From CAYUKK01 sp964445305 (GTDB lineage: Bacteria; Acidobacteriota; Aminicenantia; Aminicenantales; UBA8522): a DNA stretch of 6,555 bases. The stretch covers positions 1 to 6,555 of the forward strand of contig CAYUKK010000086.1 of assembly GCA_964445305.1 (NCBI GenBank). The letters run 5' to 3'. The position numbers and the translations under genes are program-made. The notes under the pieces are model-generated. The model saw nothing but the letters and a program-made list of their open reading frames with translations. It searched no databases and was not told where the DNA came from. Below are positions 1 to 5,610 of the stretch, piece by piece (position 1 is the stretch's first letter; every line of letters starts with the position of its first letter).

Positions 1-361
1 GACGCAAAGCTGCGTCCAAGGCTTCGGCACCGGTGGTCATGAAGATGACCTTGGTCAGCCCGGCTGGCATCAGCTCAATGAGCCTCTGAGCCAGGGTGAG
101 ACGCTCAGGGGTCGGGAAGTCAAAGGTGTTGAGCAAACGGCTGGCTTGCTTGGCGAGAGCCTCAGCCAGACGAGGATGAGCATGCCCGGCGTTGGTCACA
201 AGCACGCCGGAAGTCCAGTCATAATAATGCTTGCCATCAACATCCCAGATCTCCGCACCCTGGCCGTGGTCCCAGACCACAGGCGCCTGCCAGTTCATAC
301 ACCCGGGCTCGAAGCGCCGGGCCAGTTCGAGCCAATCCTCGGTTGTCCTCTTTTTCTTCAT
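1..361 (-). CDS. Class III PLP-dependent aminotransferase, N-terminal part (cut by left edge)
   Basis: This is the first 120 codons of a class III (4-aminobutyrate / ornithine-type) aminotransferase, which moves an amino group between a substrate and a 2-oxo acid using pyridoxal phosphate. The start reads MKKKRTTEDWLELARRF. Family hallmarks are visible: a GKHYYDWTSG segment (residues 43-52), the NAGHAHPRL motif (57-65), and TTGAEALDAALR (109-120), matching the Gly/Ala-rich turn that binds the cofactor phosphate. The Schiff-base lysine and most of the roughly 400-450 residue protein lie beyond position 1. The ATG at 361 is preceded by GAGGTG (372-377), ten bases away, which overlaps the stop codon of the upstream aldolase, so the two are almost certainly co-transcribed and probably translationally coupled. 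The amino donor cannot be told from this part. Next to KDG-pathway genes it may act on an amino-sugar acid or use pyruvate as acceptor (inference). Confidence in the family is high, in the substrate low. Confidence -1.
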   Translation of the reverse strand, partial: MKKKRTTEDWLELARRFEPGCMNWQAPVVWDHGQGAEIWDVDGKHYYDWTSGVLVTNAGHAHPRLAEALAKQASRLLNTFDFPTPERLTLAQRLIELMPAGLTKVIFMTTGAEALDAALR

Positions 362-370
362 GGTATCTTC

Positions 371-1003
371 TCACCTCAACGAATCCATGAGCGCGGCGGC
401 TTTCTGCGTCAACACACCCCAGTCCTCGTTTTCAATCGCTCTCTTGTCTAAAAGCGCCGTGCCAATGGCCACACAGCAAGCCCCGCTCCGGATGAACTCC
501 CGAGCGTTTTCGAGATTGACACCACCGGTCGGCATCAGCCGGATTTGAGGGAATGGTCCCTTGATGTCCTGGAAATACTTAGGGCCGACAGAAGTGGCCG
601 GGAAAACCTTGACCACATCGGCTCCCTTTTCCCACGCGGTAAGAATCTCCGTCGGCGTGAAGGCTCCAGCGGCGACGAAAACATCGTACCGCCGACAGGT
701 CCGAATCAACTCGACCCGCAAAACGGGTGAGACGACAAAATCGGCGCCAGCGTGGATGGCCTGGGTGGCTGTCTCCGCGTCCAGCACTGTGCCCGCGCCA
801 ATGAGCATGCCGGCGGCCTTCTTTTGGGACAAGGTGCTGATGATTTCGAGGGCGGAAGGCGTGGTCATGGTAATCTCGAGCGCCCGCACTCCCCCCTGCT
901 GGATGGCTTCTGCTACCTTGATGAGCTTCTGGGAATCGGCCATCCGGATGACGGCGATGACCTTCGTCGCTAAGATAATGTCCAGGACTTCATCCCGTCG
1001 CAT
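371..1003 (-). CDS. eda: 2-keto-3-deoxy-6-phosphogluconate (KDPG) aldolase
   Basis: This is a 210-residue class I aldolase (KDPG/KHG aldolase family, cytosolic TIM barrel) that splits KDPG into pyruvate and glyceraldehyde-3-phosphate, the last step of the Entner-Doudoroff route. The Schiff-base lysine is K132 in VVKVFPA, the general-base glutamate is E43 in ALEITM, and other conserved stretches are GAGTVLD (69-75), FVVSP (89-93) and the phosphate-binding TGGVNLENA (159-167). The length is normal for the family. The position of E. coli Arg49 is a threonine (T47, in MTTPSALE), a variant I believe is common in other branches. The frame stays open upstream to 1162, but I chose the ATG at 1003 because AGGAGG lies five bases before it and family homology begins there; the longer version would run into the kinase gene. 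It sits 25 bases after the kinase and 9 bases before the aminotransferase, in one operon. The 2-dehydro-3-deoxy-6-phosphogalactonate aldolase DgoA is a less likely alternative. Confidence -1.
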   Translation of the reverse strand: MRRDEVLDIILATKVIAVIRMADSQKLIKVAEAIQQGGVRALEITMTTPSALEIISTLSQKKAAGMLIGAGTVLDAETATQAIHAGADFVVSPVLRVELIRTCRRYDVFVAAGAFTPTEILTAWEKGADVVKVFPATSVGPKYFQDIKGPFPQIRLMPTGGVNLENAREFIRSGACCVAIGTALLDKRAIENEDWGVLTQKAAALMDSLR

Positions 1004-1015
1004 CGAGGCCTCCTT
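1001..1015 (-). promoter_or_regulatory. Ribosome binding site that fixes the KDPG aldolase start
   Basis: Read on the minus strand, the sequence is TAAGGAGGCCTCGATG. AGGAGG is a full Shine-Dalgarno core five bases before the ATG at 1003. It lies in the 25-base gap after the kinase stop codon. It decides the start against the open extension of 53 codons upstream, which has no comparable site and overlaps the kinase coding sequence. Confidence -1.
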
Positions 1016-1028
1016 ACCGGAGTCATCT

Positions 1029-2057
1029 TTATCGTTGAATCCGGCCTGATTTCTCTCCTTCCATGAGGGCCAGAACTTCTTTTTCCGCGACCAGGTTAAA
1101 ATCCCCGGGGATGGAATGCTTGAGACAGGAAGCAGCGACTGCGAACTCCAGGGCGACGGCATCTTCGGAGTAGATATCCAGCCCGTGGATTAAACCCGCG
1201 GCAAAAGCATCGCCACCGCCGACGCGGTCAACGATATCCGTGATGTCGTACTTTTGGGCGACGAAAAACCCCTGCCTGGTCCGCAGGCAGGCAGACCAGG
1301 TATTATGGTCGGCGCTGTAGCTCTCGCGGAGCGTAATGGCCACCCGGCTCAAATTCGGAAAGGCGTCGAGAACGTCCGCCGTTAACTTCTCGTAGATGGC
1401 CAAGTCGAGCTTGCCCTTGGCGACGTCCACATCGGCTCGGATGCCGAGCGATTTCTGACAATCCTCTTCATTCCCCATTCCTATATCAGCCAGGGCAACC
1501 AGCTCCCGCATGATTTCAGGAGCGCTCTTGCCATATTTCCAGAGCTTGCCGCGATAGTTGAAGTCGATAGAAACGGTAATCCCCATTTCCCTGGCTTTGG
1601 TTAACGCTTCTCTGGTCAACTCGGCCGCAGAAGCGGAAATGGCCGGGGTGATGCCTGTCGTATGAAGCCAGTCGACATCGGCGAGGGCCTTTTGCCAATC
1701 AATGTCTCCGGGCTTAGCTTCGGCGATGGCCGAGTGCTCGCGATCATAAATGACCTTCGAAGCTCGCTGGTTTGCTCCTGTCTCCGCATAATAGACGCCC
1801 AGCCTCTTTCCCTGCCGGACGATAAAACTCGTATCGACTCCATATTTTTTCAGCTCTCGAACCACCGCCTCGCCGATTTCGTTAGGGGGCACTACCGAAA
1901 TGTAGCGCACCGGATGTCCGAAAAAGGCGAGGGAAACGGCGACATTGGCCTCGCCGCCGCCAAAACAGGTATGGAGCAACGGGGATTGGAAGAGCTTTTC
2001 CCTGCCTGGCGGGGACAAGCGGAGCATGATTTCACCAAAAGTGGCAATCCTTTTCAT
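1029..2057 (-). CDS. kdgK: 2-keto-3-deoxygluconate kinase (PfkB/ribokinase family)
   Basis: This is a 342-residue cytosolic sugar kinase that phosphorylates 2-keto-3-deoxygluconate with ATP to KDPG, the substrate of the aldolase encoded next. PfkB-family landmarks appear in order: MKRIATFGEIMLRLSPPG at the N-terminus, the sugar-binding GGGEANVAVSLAFFG (33-47), KVIYDREHSAIAEAKPGD (101-118), DFNYRGKLW (165-173), and the PfkB signature DRVGGGDAFAAG (277-288), in which D283 is the catalytic base. The C-terminal CLKHSIPGDFN (311-321) is characteristic of KDG kinases rather than ribokinase or fructokinase. The length is normal. The start at 2057 has only a weak GGGG, seven bases upstream, and lies at the end of two tiny overlapping ORFs (separate entry). 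It is the first gene of the minus-strand operon. 2-keto-3-deoxygalactonate kinase activity cannot be excluded, as some members accept both epimers. Confidence -1.
   Translation of the reverse strand: MKRIATFGEIMLRLSPPGREKLFQSPLLHTCFGGGEANVAVSLAFFGHPVRYISVVPPNEIGEAVVRELKKYGVDTSFIVRQGKRLGVYYAETGANQRASKVIYDREHSAIAEAKPGDIDWQKALADVDWLHTTGITPAISASAAELTREALTKAREMGITVSIDFNYRGKLWKYGKSAPEIMRELVALADIGMGNEEDCQKSLGIRADVDVAKGKLDLAIYEKLTADVLDAFPNLSRVAITLRESYSADHNTWSACLRTRQGFFVAQKYDITDIVDRVGGGDAFAAGLIHGLDIYSEDAVALEFAVAASCLKHSIPGDFNLVAEKEVLALMEGEKSGRIQR
1271..1300. repeat. Two mutually exclusive inverted repeats inside the kinase gene
   Basis: CCTGCCTG (1271-1278) is repeated inverted as CAGGCAGG (1284-1291), a perfect 8-bp stem with a five-base loop. 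Overlapping it, CCTGGTC (1275-1281) is inverted as GACCAGG (1294-1300), a perfect 7-bp stem with a 12-base loop. The two share bases and cannot form together. The segment lies in frame in the kinase, around residues 253-262 (TWSACLRTRQ), so it does not break the gene. There is no T-run, so it is not a terminator. It may be chance in GC-rich code. Confidence -1.
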
Positions 2058-2085
2058 CTTTGGACCCCGCTCATGGATAAATCAT
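2054..2085 (-). promoter_or_regulatory. Chain of two tiny overlapping ORFs leading into the kinase start
   Basis: In the leader of the minus-strand operon, ATG at 2085 opens the four-residue ORF MIYP, whose TGA overlaps the next ATG (2074) as ATGA. That ATG opens the six-residue ORF MSGVQR, whose TGA again overlaps the kinase ATG (2057) as ATGA. A GAGG (2097-2100) lies 11 bases before the first ATG, whereas the kinase start has only a weak site. The sequence facts are certain. A role in passing ribosomes on to the kinase start is inference, and chance is possible in so short a stretch. Confidence -1.
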
Positions 2086-2118
2086 GAATGTCTCGTCCTC
2101 GCTGCCCCGAAATTGAGT

Positions 2119-2147
2119 TTGAATATATAACATAAATTCTATATAAT
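2119..2147 (+). promoter_or_regulatory. Predicted sigma-70-type promoter of the M20/dehydrogenase operon
   Basis: TTGAAT (2119-2124) and a perfect TATAAT (2142-2147) are separated by the ideal 17 bases. Transcription would begin near 2154, leaving about 45 bases before the M20 ATG at 2199. The -35 abuts and overlaps the -10 of the minus-strand promoter, and the -10 abuts and overlaps its -35, so the two cannot be occupied at once. Confidence -1.
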
Positions 2148-2152
2148 ATCAA
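2124..2152 (-). promoter_or_regulatory. Predicted sigma-70-type promoter of the kinase/aldolase/aminotransferase operon
   Basis: On the minus strand, TTGATA (2152-2147) is followed after exactly 17 bases by TATATA (2129-2124), close to the TTGACA/TATAAT consensus. Transcription would begin near 2117, giving a leader of about 60 bases before the kinase ATG. The spacer is the only strongly AT-rich stretch in the window. A TATATT two bases further downstream is an alternative -10 with 19-base spacing. Confidence -1.
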
Positions 2153-2198
2153 TCGGATTTTTTATACGATATATCTTTTGCTTTTTAACAGAATTTTG

Positions 2199-3425
2199 AT
2201 GGAAAAGCAACCCTTTGAGAGCACCGTTTCCCGGAATCTCGATCAAGCTGTCGACCTCCTTACCCACCTCATTCGATTCCCTTCGACGCGCGGAAACGAA
2301 AGGGAAATCGGCTGTTACCTCAAGGAGAGGGTGGAAAATCTCGTTGACGGCGCTGAGCTCATCCCGCTGCCCGATAGCCTCATGGAAGACCCCGATTATT
2401 CCTTCCGAATCGAAAATTTTACCTATGGGGGAACCGCCAACCTCAGGTGCAAAATCCAGGGCCGGAGCAAGGGAAAATCCCTCGCCGTGAACACGCATCT
2501 TGACGTCGTGCCTCCCTCACCCGGCCAGGAAAATCCCTTCTCCCCGAGGGTCCAAGAGGGCCAGGTCTACGGACGGGGAGCTTGCGACGCCAAAGGGCAG
2601 GTGGCCACGCTCTGGCTTGTCTTGAAAACGCTACGGGACCTTGGCTTACGGCCGGGAGGAGACCTCATCGTGGATTTCGTCGTTGAGGAAGAGTGCGGCG
2701 GCAACGGCACTCTCCTCCTCGTCAGACAGGGTCTCCAGGCAGATGCAGCCATCGTCATGGAGCCCGTCGAGCTCCAGGTCGCCCATCTCGTCCGCGGTGC
2801 CGTCTGGTTCGAGGTCACAGCCCACGGCGTGGCCGGGCACAGCGGCAGTCCCGGCTCGACGGTGAGCGCTCTTAAAGAAGCTATTAATTCTATGGAATCT
2901 ATCGAAAAAGTAAGAGAGGAACTCCTGTCTGTTTCTCGCCGCTCCCTCCCCATGATCGCTGACCACCCCAACCCCATGCCCGTCACGTTTGGAATGCTCC
3001 ACTCCGGCAACTGGCCGGCCGCCACTCCTTCCGAGGCTGTGCTCAAGGGAGTTTTCGGCTTCCTTCCCCCTTATCGTCGGCACGAGATTCAGGAAAAACT
3101 CCGCCAGGCCGTGGCCCCTTACCGGGCTGAAATCCGCTACAACATGCTCAACAGCGACCCTGCTTTTATACCCGCTGACCATCCGCTCGTCGAAACCCTG
3201 GTCAGCGCCGGTCGACAAGCTGGCATTTCGACCGCCCCCGCTTTCATGAACGCCTCCTGCGATTCCTGGCGCTACACCGAACAGCTTGGTATCCCCGCTG
3301 TCGTTTTCGGACCTGGCTCAATCACCAGCGCTCACGCCGTGGACGAGCACATCGCTATCGCTGACATCAGCCGGGCGGCACTGGCCCTCCTCTATTTTAT
3401 CGACCGATGGAGCGGACTCGGATGA
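2199..3425 (+). CDS. M20 family metallopeptidase/deacylase (ArgE/DapE/ACY1-like)
   Basis: This is a 408-residue cytosolic di-zinc hydrolase of the family that removes acyl groups from amino compounds or cleaves small peptides. Putative metal and catalytic residues are all present: H100 and D102 in NTHLDVV, D130 in GRGACDAKGQ, the base E164 and ligand E165 in VVEEECGGNGT, E188 in VMEP, and H379 in AHAVDEH. H214 in GVAGHSGSP is the dimerisation-domain histidine that completes the partner's active site. The lid domain covers about residues 195-310. No signal peptide is seen. The frame can extend to a TTG at 2178, but the ATG at 2199 is preferred; neither has a clear Shine-Dalgarno site. It is first in the plus-strand operon and overlaps the next gene by four bases. 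Acetylornithine deacetylase, succinyl-diaminopimelate desuccinylase and amino-sugar or peptide hydrolase are all possible. The neighbours suggest a catabolic deacylase rather than a biosynthetic one (inference). Confidence -1.
   Translation: MEKQPFESTVSRNLDQAVDLLTHLIRFPSTRGNEREIGCYLKERVENLVDGAELIPLPDSLMEDPDYSFRIENFTYGGTANLRCKIQGRSKGKSLAVNTHLDVVPPSPGQENPFSPRVQEGQVYGRGACDAKGQVATLWLVLKTLRDLGLRPGGDLIVDFVVEEECGGNGTLLLVRQGLQADAAIVMEPVELQVAHLVRGAVWFEVTAHGVAGHSGSPGSTVSALKEAINSMESIEKVREELLSVSRRSLPMIADHPNPMPVTFGMLHSGNWPAATPSEAVLKGVFGFLPPYRRHEIQEKLRQAVAPYRAEIRYNMLNSDPAFIPADHPLVETLVSAGRQAGISTAPAFMNASCDSWRYTEQLGIPAVVFGPGSITSAHAVDEHIAIADISRAALALLYFIDRWSGLG
3410..3425 (+). promoter_or_regulatory. ATGA stop-start overlap and weak ribosome site
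   Basis: The M20 TGA (3423-3425) lies inside the ATGA formed with the dehydrogenase ATG at 3422. GGAG precedes that ATG by nine bases, still inside the M20 coding sequence. This arrangement normally couples translation of the second gene to the first and is the reason for preferring this start over 3437. Confidence -1.
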
Positions 3426-4477
3426 AAGAAAAAACCATGAAAGCTCTGGTCAAGACGGCTAAGGGACCAGGCCTGGTCGAGCTTCAAGAAGTTCCCGTGC
3501 CTAGAATCGGGGATAACGAGGTCCTCATCGAGGTCAAAGCAGCCGGCATCTGTGGCACAGACCTCCATATTTACCATGATGAGTTTCCTTACTGGCCGCC
3601 GGTCATCCTTGGCCACGAATTCGCTGGTACGATCGCCGCTGTCGGCAAGAACGTTCGAGGCTGGAAACCCGGCGACCGAGTCGTCGGAGAACCCCACACC
3701 CTGGCCTGCGGTCGATGCTGGCTCTGCCGTACGGGTAACCGGCAGCTCTGCCCGGAAAAAAGGTCTCCTGGCTGGGGAATAGATGGCTGTTTCGCCCCCT
3801 ACATGCGCTTTCCCGAGCCTGAACTCCTCCACCGTTTGCCAGATAACATCACCTTCGAAGAAGCCACTCTGGTCGAACCAATGGCCAACGTCGTCACCGA
3901 CGTCCTCGAAAGAGGCCGGGTCGAAGCGGGGGACATGGTGGCGGTTATTGGTCCGGGCCCCATCGGGCTCCTCGCCGCCATGGCCGCCAAGGCCGCTGGC
4001 GCGGCCAAGGTCATGCTCGTCGGAACCGACGCCGATGAGAGTCTTCGCCTGCCCGTTGCCCGGAAAATCCGGAGCATCGATTACGTCCTCAACGTCCAGA
4101 AAGAAAATGTCGTCGCCCTCGGGCTTGATATGAGCGGCGGCCGAGGGGTCGATGTGGTCGTCGAGGCGAGCGGCTCAGCCGGCGGAATCTCTCTGGGCAT
4201 CGAGCTCCTGCGAAAACTCGGCCGCTTCACGGCCATCGGTCTCACGGGCAAGCGCGAGATTGCTTTCCCTTACGACCCCTCCATGTTCAAAGCGTTGACC
4301 TTCATTTTCAACCTGTCCACTTCCTTCACATCCTGGGAGACCGCCATCCAGCTGCTCAGTTCGGGCAAGATCGAGACCACTCCACTCATCACCCACCGGG
4401 GGAGCCTTGACCGCTGGTCGGAACTCTTTTCGGCCTTAGAAGAGAAAAAAGGCATCAAGGGCGTTTTTCTGCCCTGA
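3422..4477 (+). CDS. Zinc-dependent medium-chain alcohol/polyol dehydrogenase (threonine/sorbitol dehydrogenase-like)
   Basis: This is a 351-residue MDR-superfamily oxidoreductase, expected to oxidise a secondary alcohol of a sugar, polyol or sugar acid with NAD(P)+. The catalytic zinc ligands are C44 (GICGTD), H65 and E66 (LGHEFAG), with E152 (LVEPMANV) as the polyol-dehydrogenase-type fourth ligand. The structural zinc site is intact: C96, C99, C102 and C110. The Rossmann turn is GPGPIG (177-182). The start at 3422 forms an ATGA overlap with the M20 stop and has GGAG nine bases upstream. An ATG at 3437 (MKALVK) fits the usual family N-terminus and is a real alternative; an ATG at 3407 also exists. 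The protein resembles threonine 3-dehydrogenase, but next to KDG genes an L-gulonate/L-galactonate or similar 5-dehydrogenase role is equally plausible. Superfamily confidence is high, substrate unknown. The next gene follows after 28 bases. Confidence -1.
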   Translation: MKEKTMKALVKTAKGPGLVELQEVPVPRIGDNEVLIEVKAAGICGTDLHIYHDEFPYWPPVILGHEFAGTIAAVGKNVRGWKPGDRVVGEPHTLACGRCWLCRTGNRQLCPEKRSPGWGIDGCFAPYMRFPEPELLHRLPDNITFEEATLVEPMANVVTDVLERGRVEAGDMVAVIGPGPIGLLAAMAAKAAGAAKVMLVGTDADESLRLPVARKIRSIDYVLNVQKENVVALGLDMSGGRGVDVVVEASGSAGGISLGIELLRKLGRFTAIGLTGKREIAFPYDPSMFKALTFIFNLSTSFTSWETAIQLLSSGKIETTPLITHRGSLDRWSELFSALEEKKGIKGVFLP

Positions 4478-4493
4478 TGAGAGAATTCTTTTG

Positions 4494-4508
4494 AGGAGGA
4501 GAAAGATG
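4494..4508 (+). promoter_or_regulatory. Strong ribosome binding site for the Gfo/Idh gene
   Basis: AGGAGG (4494-4499) is a full Shine-Dalgarno core, six bases before the ATG at 4506. It fixes the start there rather than at the in-frame TTG at 4491, which would place the Shine-Dalgarno sequence inside the coding region. It is the strongest site in the plus-strand operon, so this gene may be translated best of the three. Confidence -1.
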
Positions 4509-5534
4509 GCTATCCGCTTCGCCATCATAGGCTGCGGGATCATGGGAAACGCTGTCGGCCGTGTCCTCAAGCTTCAGCCTCAGGTGACTATCGTTGCACT
4601 GGCCGACCCGGACGGAGAAAGGCTTTCCGCGAGCGGCCAAGAGTTTAGCGTCAAAGCACTCTATGCCGACTACAGGGAAATGCTCAAAAAAGAAAAACTG
4701 GACGCTGTCGCTGTGGCCACTCCGGACAACCTGCACACCGAGCCGGTCATCCATTCCCTGGAAGCCGGCTGCCATGTGTTTGTGGAGAAGCCCTTGACCA
4801 CAAGCCAGGCCGAGGCGGAAGAAGTCTATCGCGTCGTCCAGAAGACGGGGAAAAAACTCCAAATCGATTTCAATCACCGCTGGCTCTCTCCCTACCATAA
4901 AGTCAAAGAGATGGTCCTGAACGGCCAGGTCGGCGAACCGATGATTGCTTACGCTCGAAAGAACAACCCCCTCTATGTTCCCACCGAAATGCTGGCCACG
5001 TGGTCGAGCCGCACAACGCCGGCTTGGTTTCTGTCCTGCCACGATATCGACCTTGTCACCTGGTGGTTCGACGCCGACCCCGTTGAAGCTTATGCCAGAG
5101 GAGTCAAAAAGGTTCTCGTCGAAAAGGGTTTCAACACGTATGACGGAATCCAATCCCTCGTCACGTATGAAGGAGACAGGCTGGCCACGTTCGAGGCTGT
5201 CTGGATTTATCCCAACACCTCTCCTTACATGCCCGATTCCTACATGGAGCTCATCGGCAGCAAGGGAACTCTCCACATTGACCGTCAGGCCGAAGCCGTG
5301 GACGCGATGACCCAGGACAAATTCGTTTGCCCTCGCACCTTCCTCAACTACAAGGTCTTCGACGAATGGCAAGGCGCATTTCCGGCGGCGGTGAGAGGGT
5401 TTATCCTGGCCATCGAAAAAAATACAGAGCCCCACGTCAGCGTCCGCGACGGCGTTCGGACGACAGCGGTTCTTGAAGCAATCCACAAATCCCTGGCTTC
5501 GGGAAAACCAGAAAAGATTAAGCTCAATATCTGA
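4506..5534 (+). CDS. Gfo/Idh/MocA family oxidoreductase
   Basis: This is a 342-residue soluble NAD(P)-dependent dehydrogenase of the glucose-fructose oxidoreductase / inositol dehydrogenase family, which oxidises or reduces a hydroxyl of sugars, inositols or sugar acids. The N-terminal Rossmann domain has GCGIMG (9-14), an acidic ADPDGE (33-38) that favours NAD, and the family motif EKP (94-96), where K95 is catalytic. The C-terminal domain carries SCHDIDLVTWW (177-187) with the active-site H179. The aspartate usually found four residues before that histidine is replaced by phenylalanine (F175, in TTPAWFLSCHD), so the catalytic group differs from classic inositol dehydrogenase. No Tat or Sec signal is seen, unlike some periplasmic members. 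It follows the zinc dehydrogenase after 28 bases and ends the operon. The reading frame opposite it is also long (4455-5486), but it has no recognisable motif. The substrate is unknown; with two dehydrogenases in tandem, a sequential or redox-shuttling conversion of one sugar derivative is plausible. Confidence -1.
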   Translation: MAIRFAIIGCGIMGNAVGRVLKLQPQVTIVALADPDGERLSASGQEFSVKALYADYREMLKKEKLDAVAVATPDNLHTEPVIHSLEAGCHVFVEKPLTTSQAEAEEVYRVVQKTGKKLQIDFNHRWLSPYHKVKEMVLNGQVGEPMIAYARKNNPLYVPTEMLATWSSRTTPAWFLSCHDIDLVTWWFDADPVEAYARGVKKVLVEKGFNTYDGIQSLVTYEGDRLATFEAVWIYPNTSPYMPDSYMELIGSKGTLHIDRQAEAVDAMTQDKFVCPRTFLNYKVFDEWQGAFPAAVRGFILAIEKNTEPHVSVRDGVRTTAVLEAIHKSLASGKPEKIKLNI

Positions 5535-5571
5535 ATGGGAACGAGCAGAACGTTGGGGGTTCAGATCGTGC

Positions 5572-5610
5572 AGCCTTGAGCCGTACGGGGGAAAATCTAC
5601 GGCTCGGGCT
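5572..5610. terminator. Hairpin between converging genes, possible bidirectional terminator
   Basis: GAGCCGTA (5578-5585) is perfectly inverted as TACGGCTC (5598-5605) around a 12-base loop, and AGCC (5572-5575) can pair with GGCT (5607-5610) outside a small internal bulge. It stands 37 bases after the Gfo/Idh stop, and its right arm reaches the last base of the symporter stop codon, where two operons converge. Neither strand has a proper T-run after the stem (plus strand: TACCTTTCC), so it is a weak intrinsic terminator or a 3'-end stabilising structure. The rest of the gap 5535-5609 shows nothing else. Confidence -1.

Larger units (their letters stand above)
2119..2152. repeat. Imperfect 34-base dyad covering both divergent promoters
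   Basis: The segment begins TTGA and ends TCAA, with TATA blocks at 2126-2129 and 2142-2145 placed symmetrically about the centre between 2135 and 2136. The remaining positions are mostly not symmetric. The symmetry may arise simply from the two face-to-face promoters, or it may be an operator for a dimeric regulator. No regulator gene is present in the window. An 8-bp palindrome GATATATC also lies at 2168-2175, downstream of the plus-strand promoter. Confidence -1.

Noticed and set aside
1004..1162. N-terminal extension of the KDPG aldolase by 53 codons
   Set aside because: The added residues are low-complexity frame-shifted translation of the kinase 3' end, and AGGAGG directly precedes the ATG at 1003.
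2151..2166. T-run in the divergent spacer as a terminator
   Set aside because: No stem precedes the T-run at 2158-2163 and no gene on the plus strand ends upstream of it.
2820..2865. GC-rich inverted repeat GCCGGG/CCCGGC in the M20 gene
   Set aside because: It is only six base pairs in GC-rich code, encodes the conserved GVAGHSGSPG motif, and has no T-run.
2646..3218. Minus-strand open frames opposite the M20 gene
   Set aside because: They overlap a gene whose metal-ligand motifs are all intact, and they show no domain or ribosome site of their own.
4455..5486. A 343-codon open frame on the minus strand, opposite the Gfo/Idh gene
   Set aside because: It lies almost wholly antisense to a gene with clear family motifs and its own strong ribosome site. 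Its translation has no recognisable domain, and it would overlap the end of the zinc dehydrogenase gene. Long antisense frames are common in GC-rich code.
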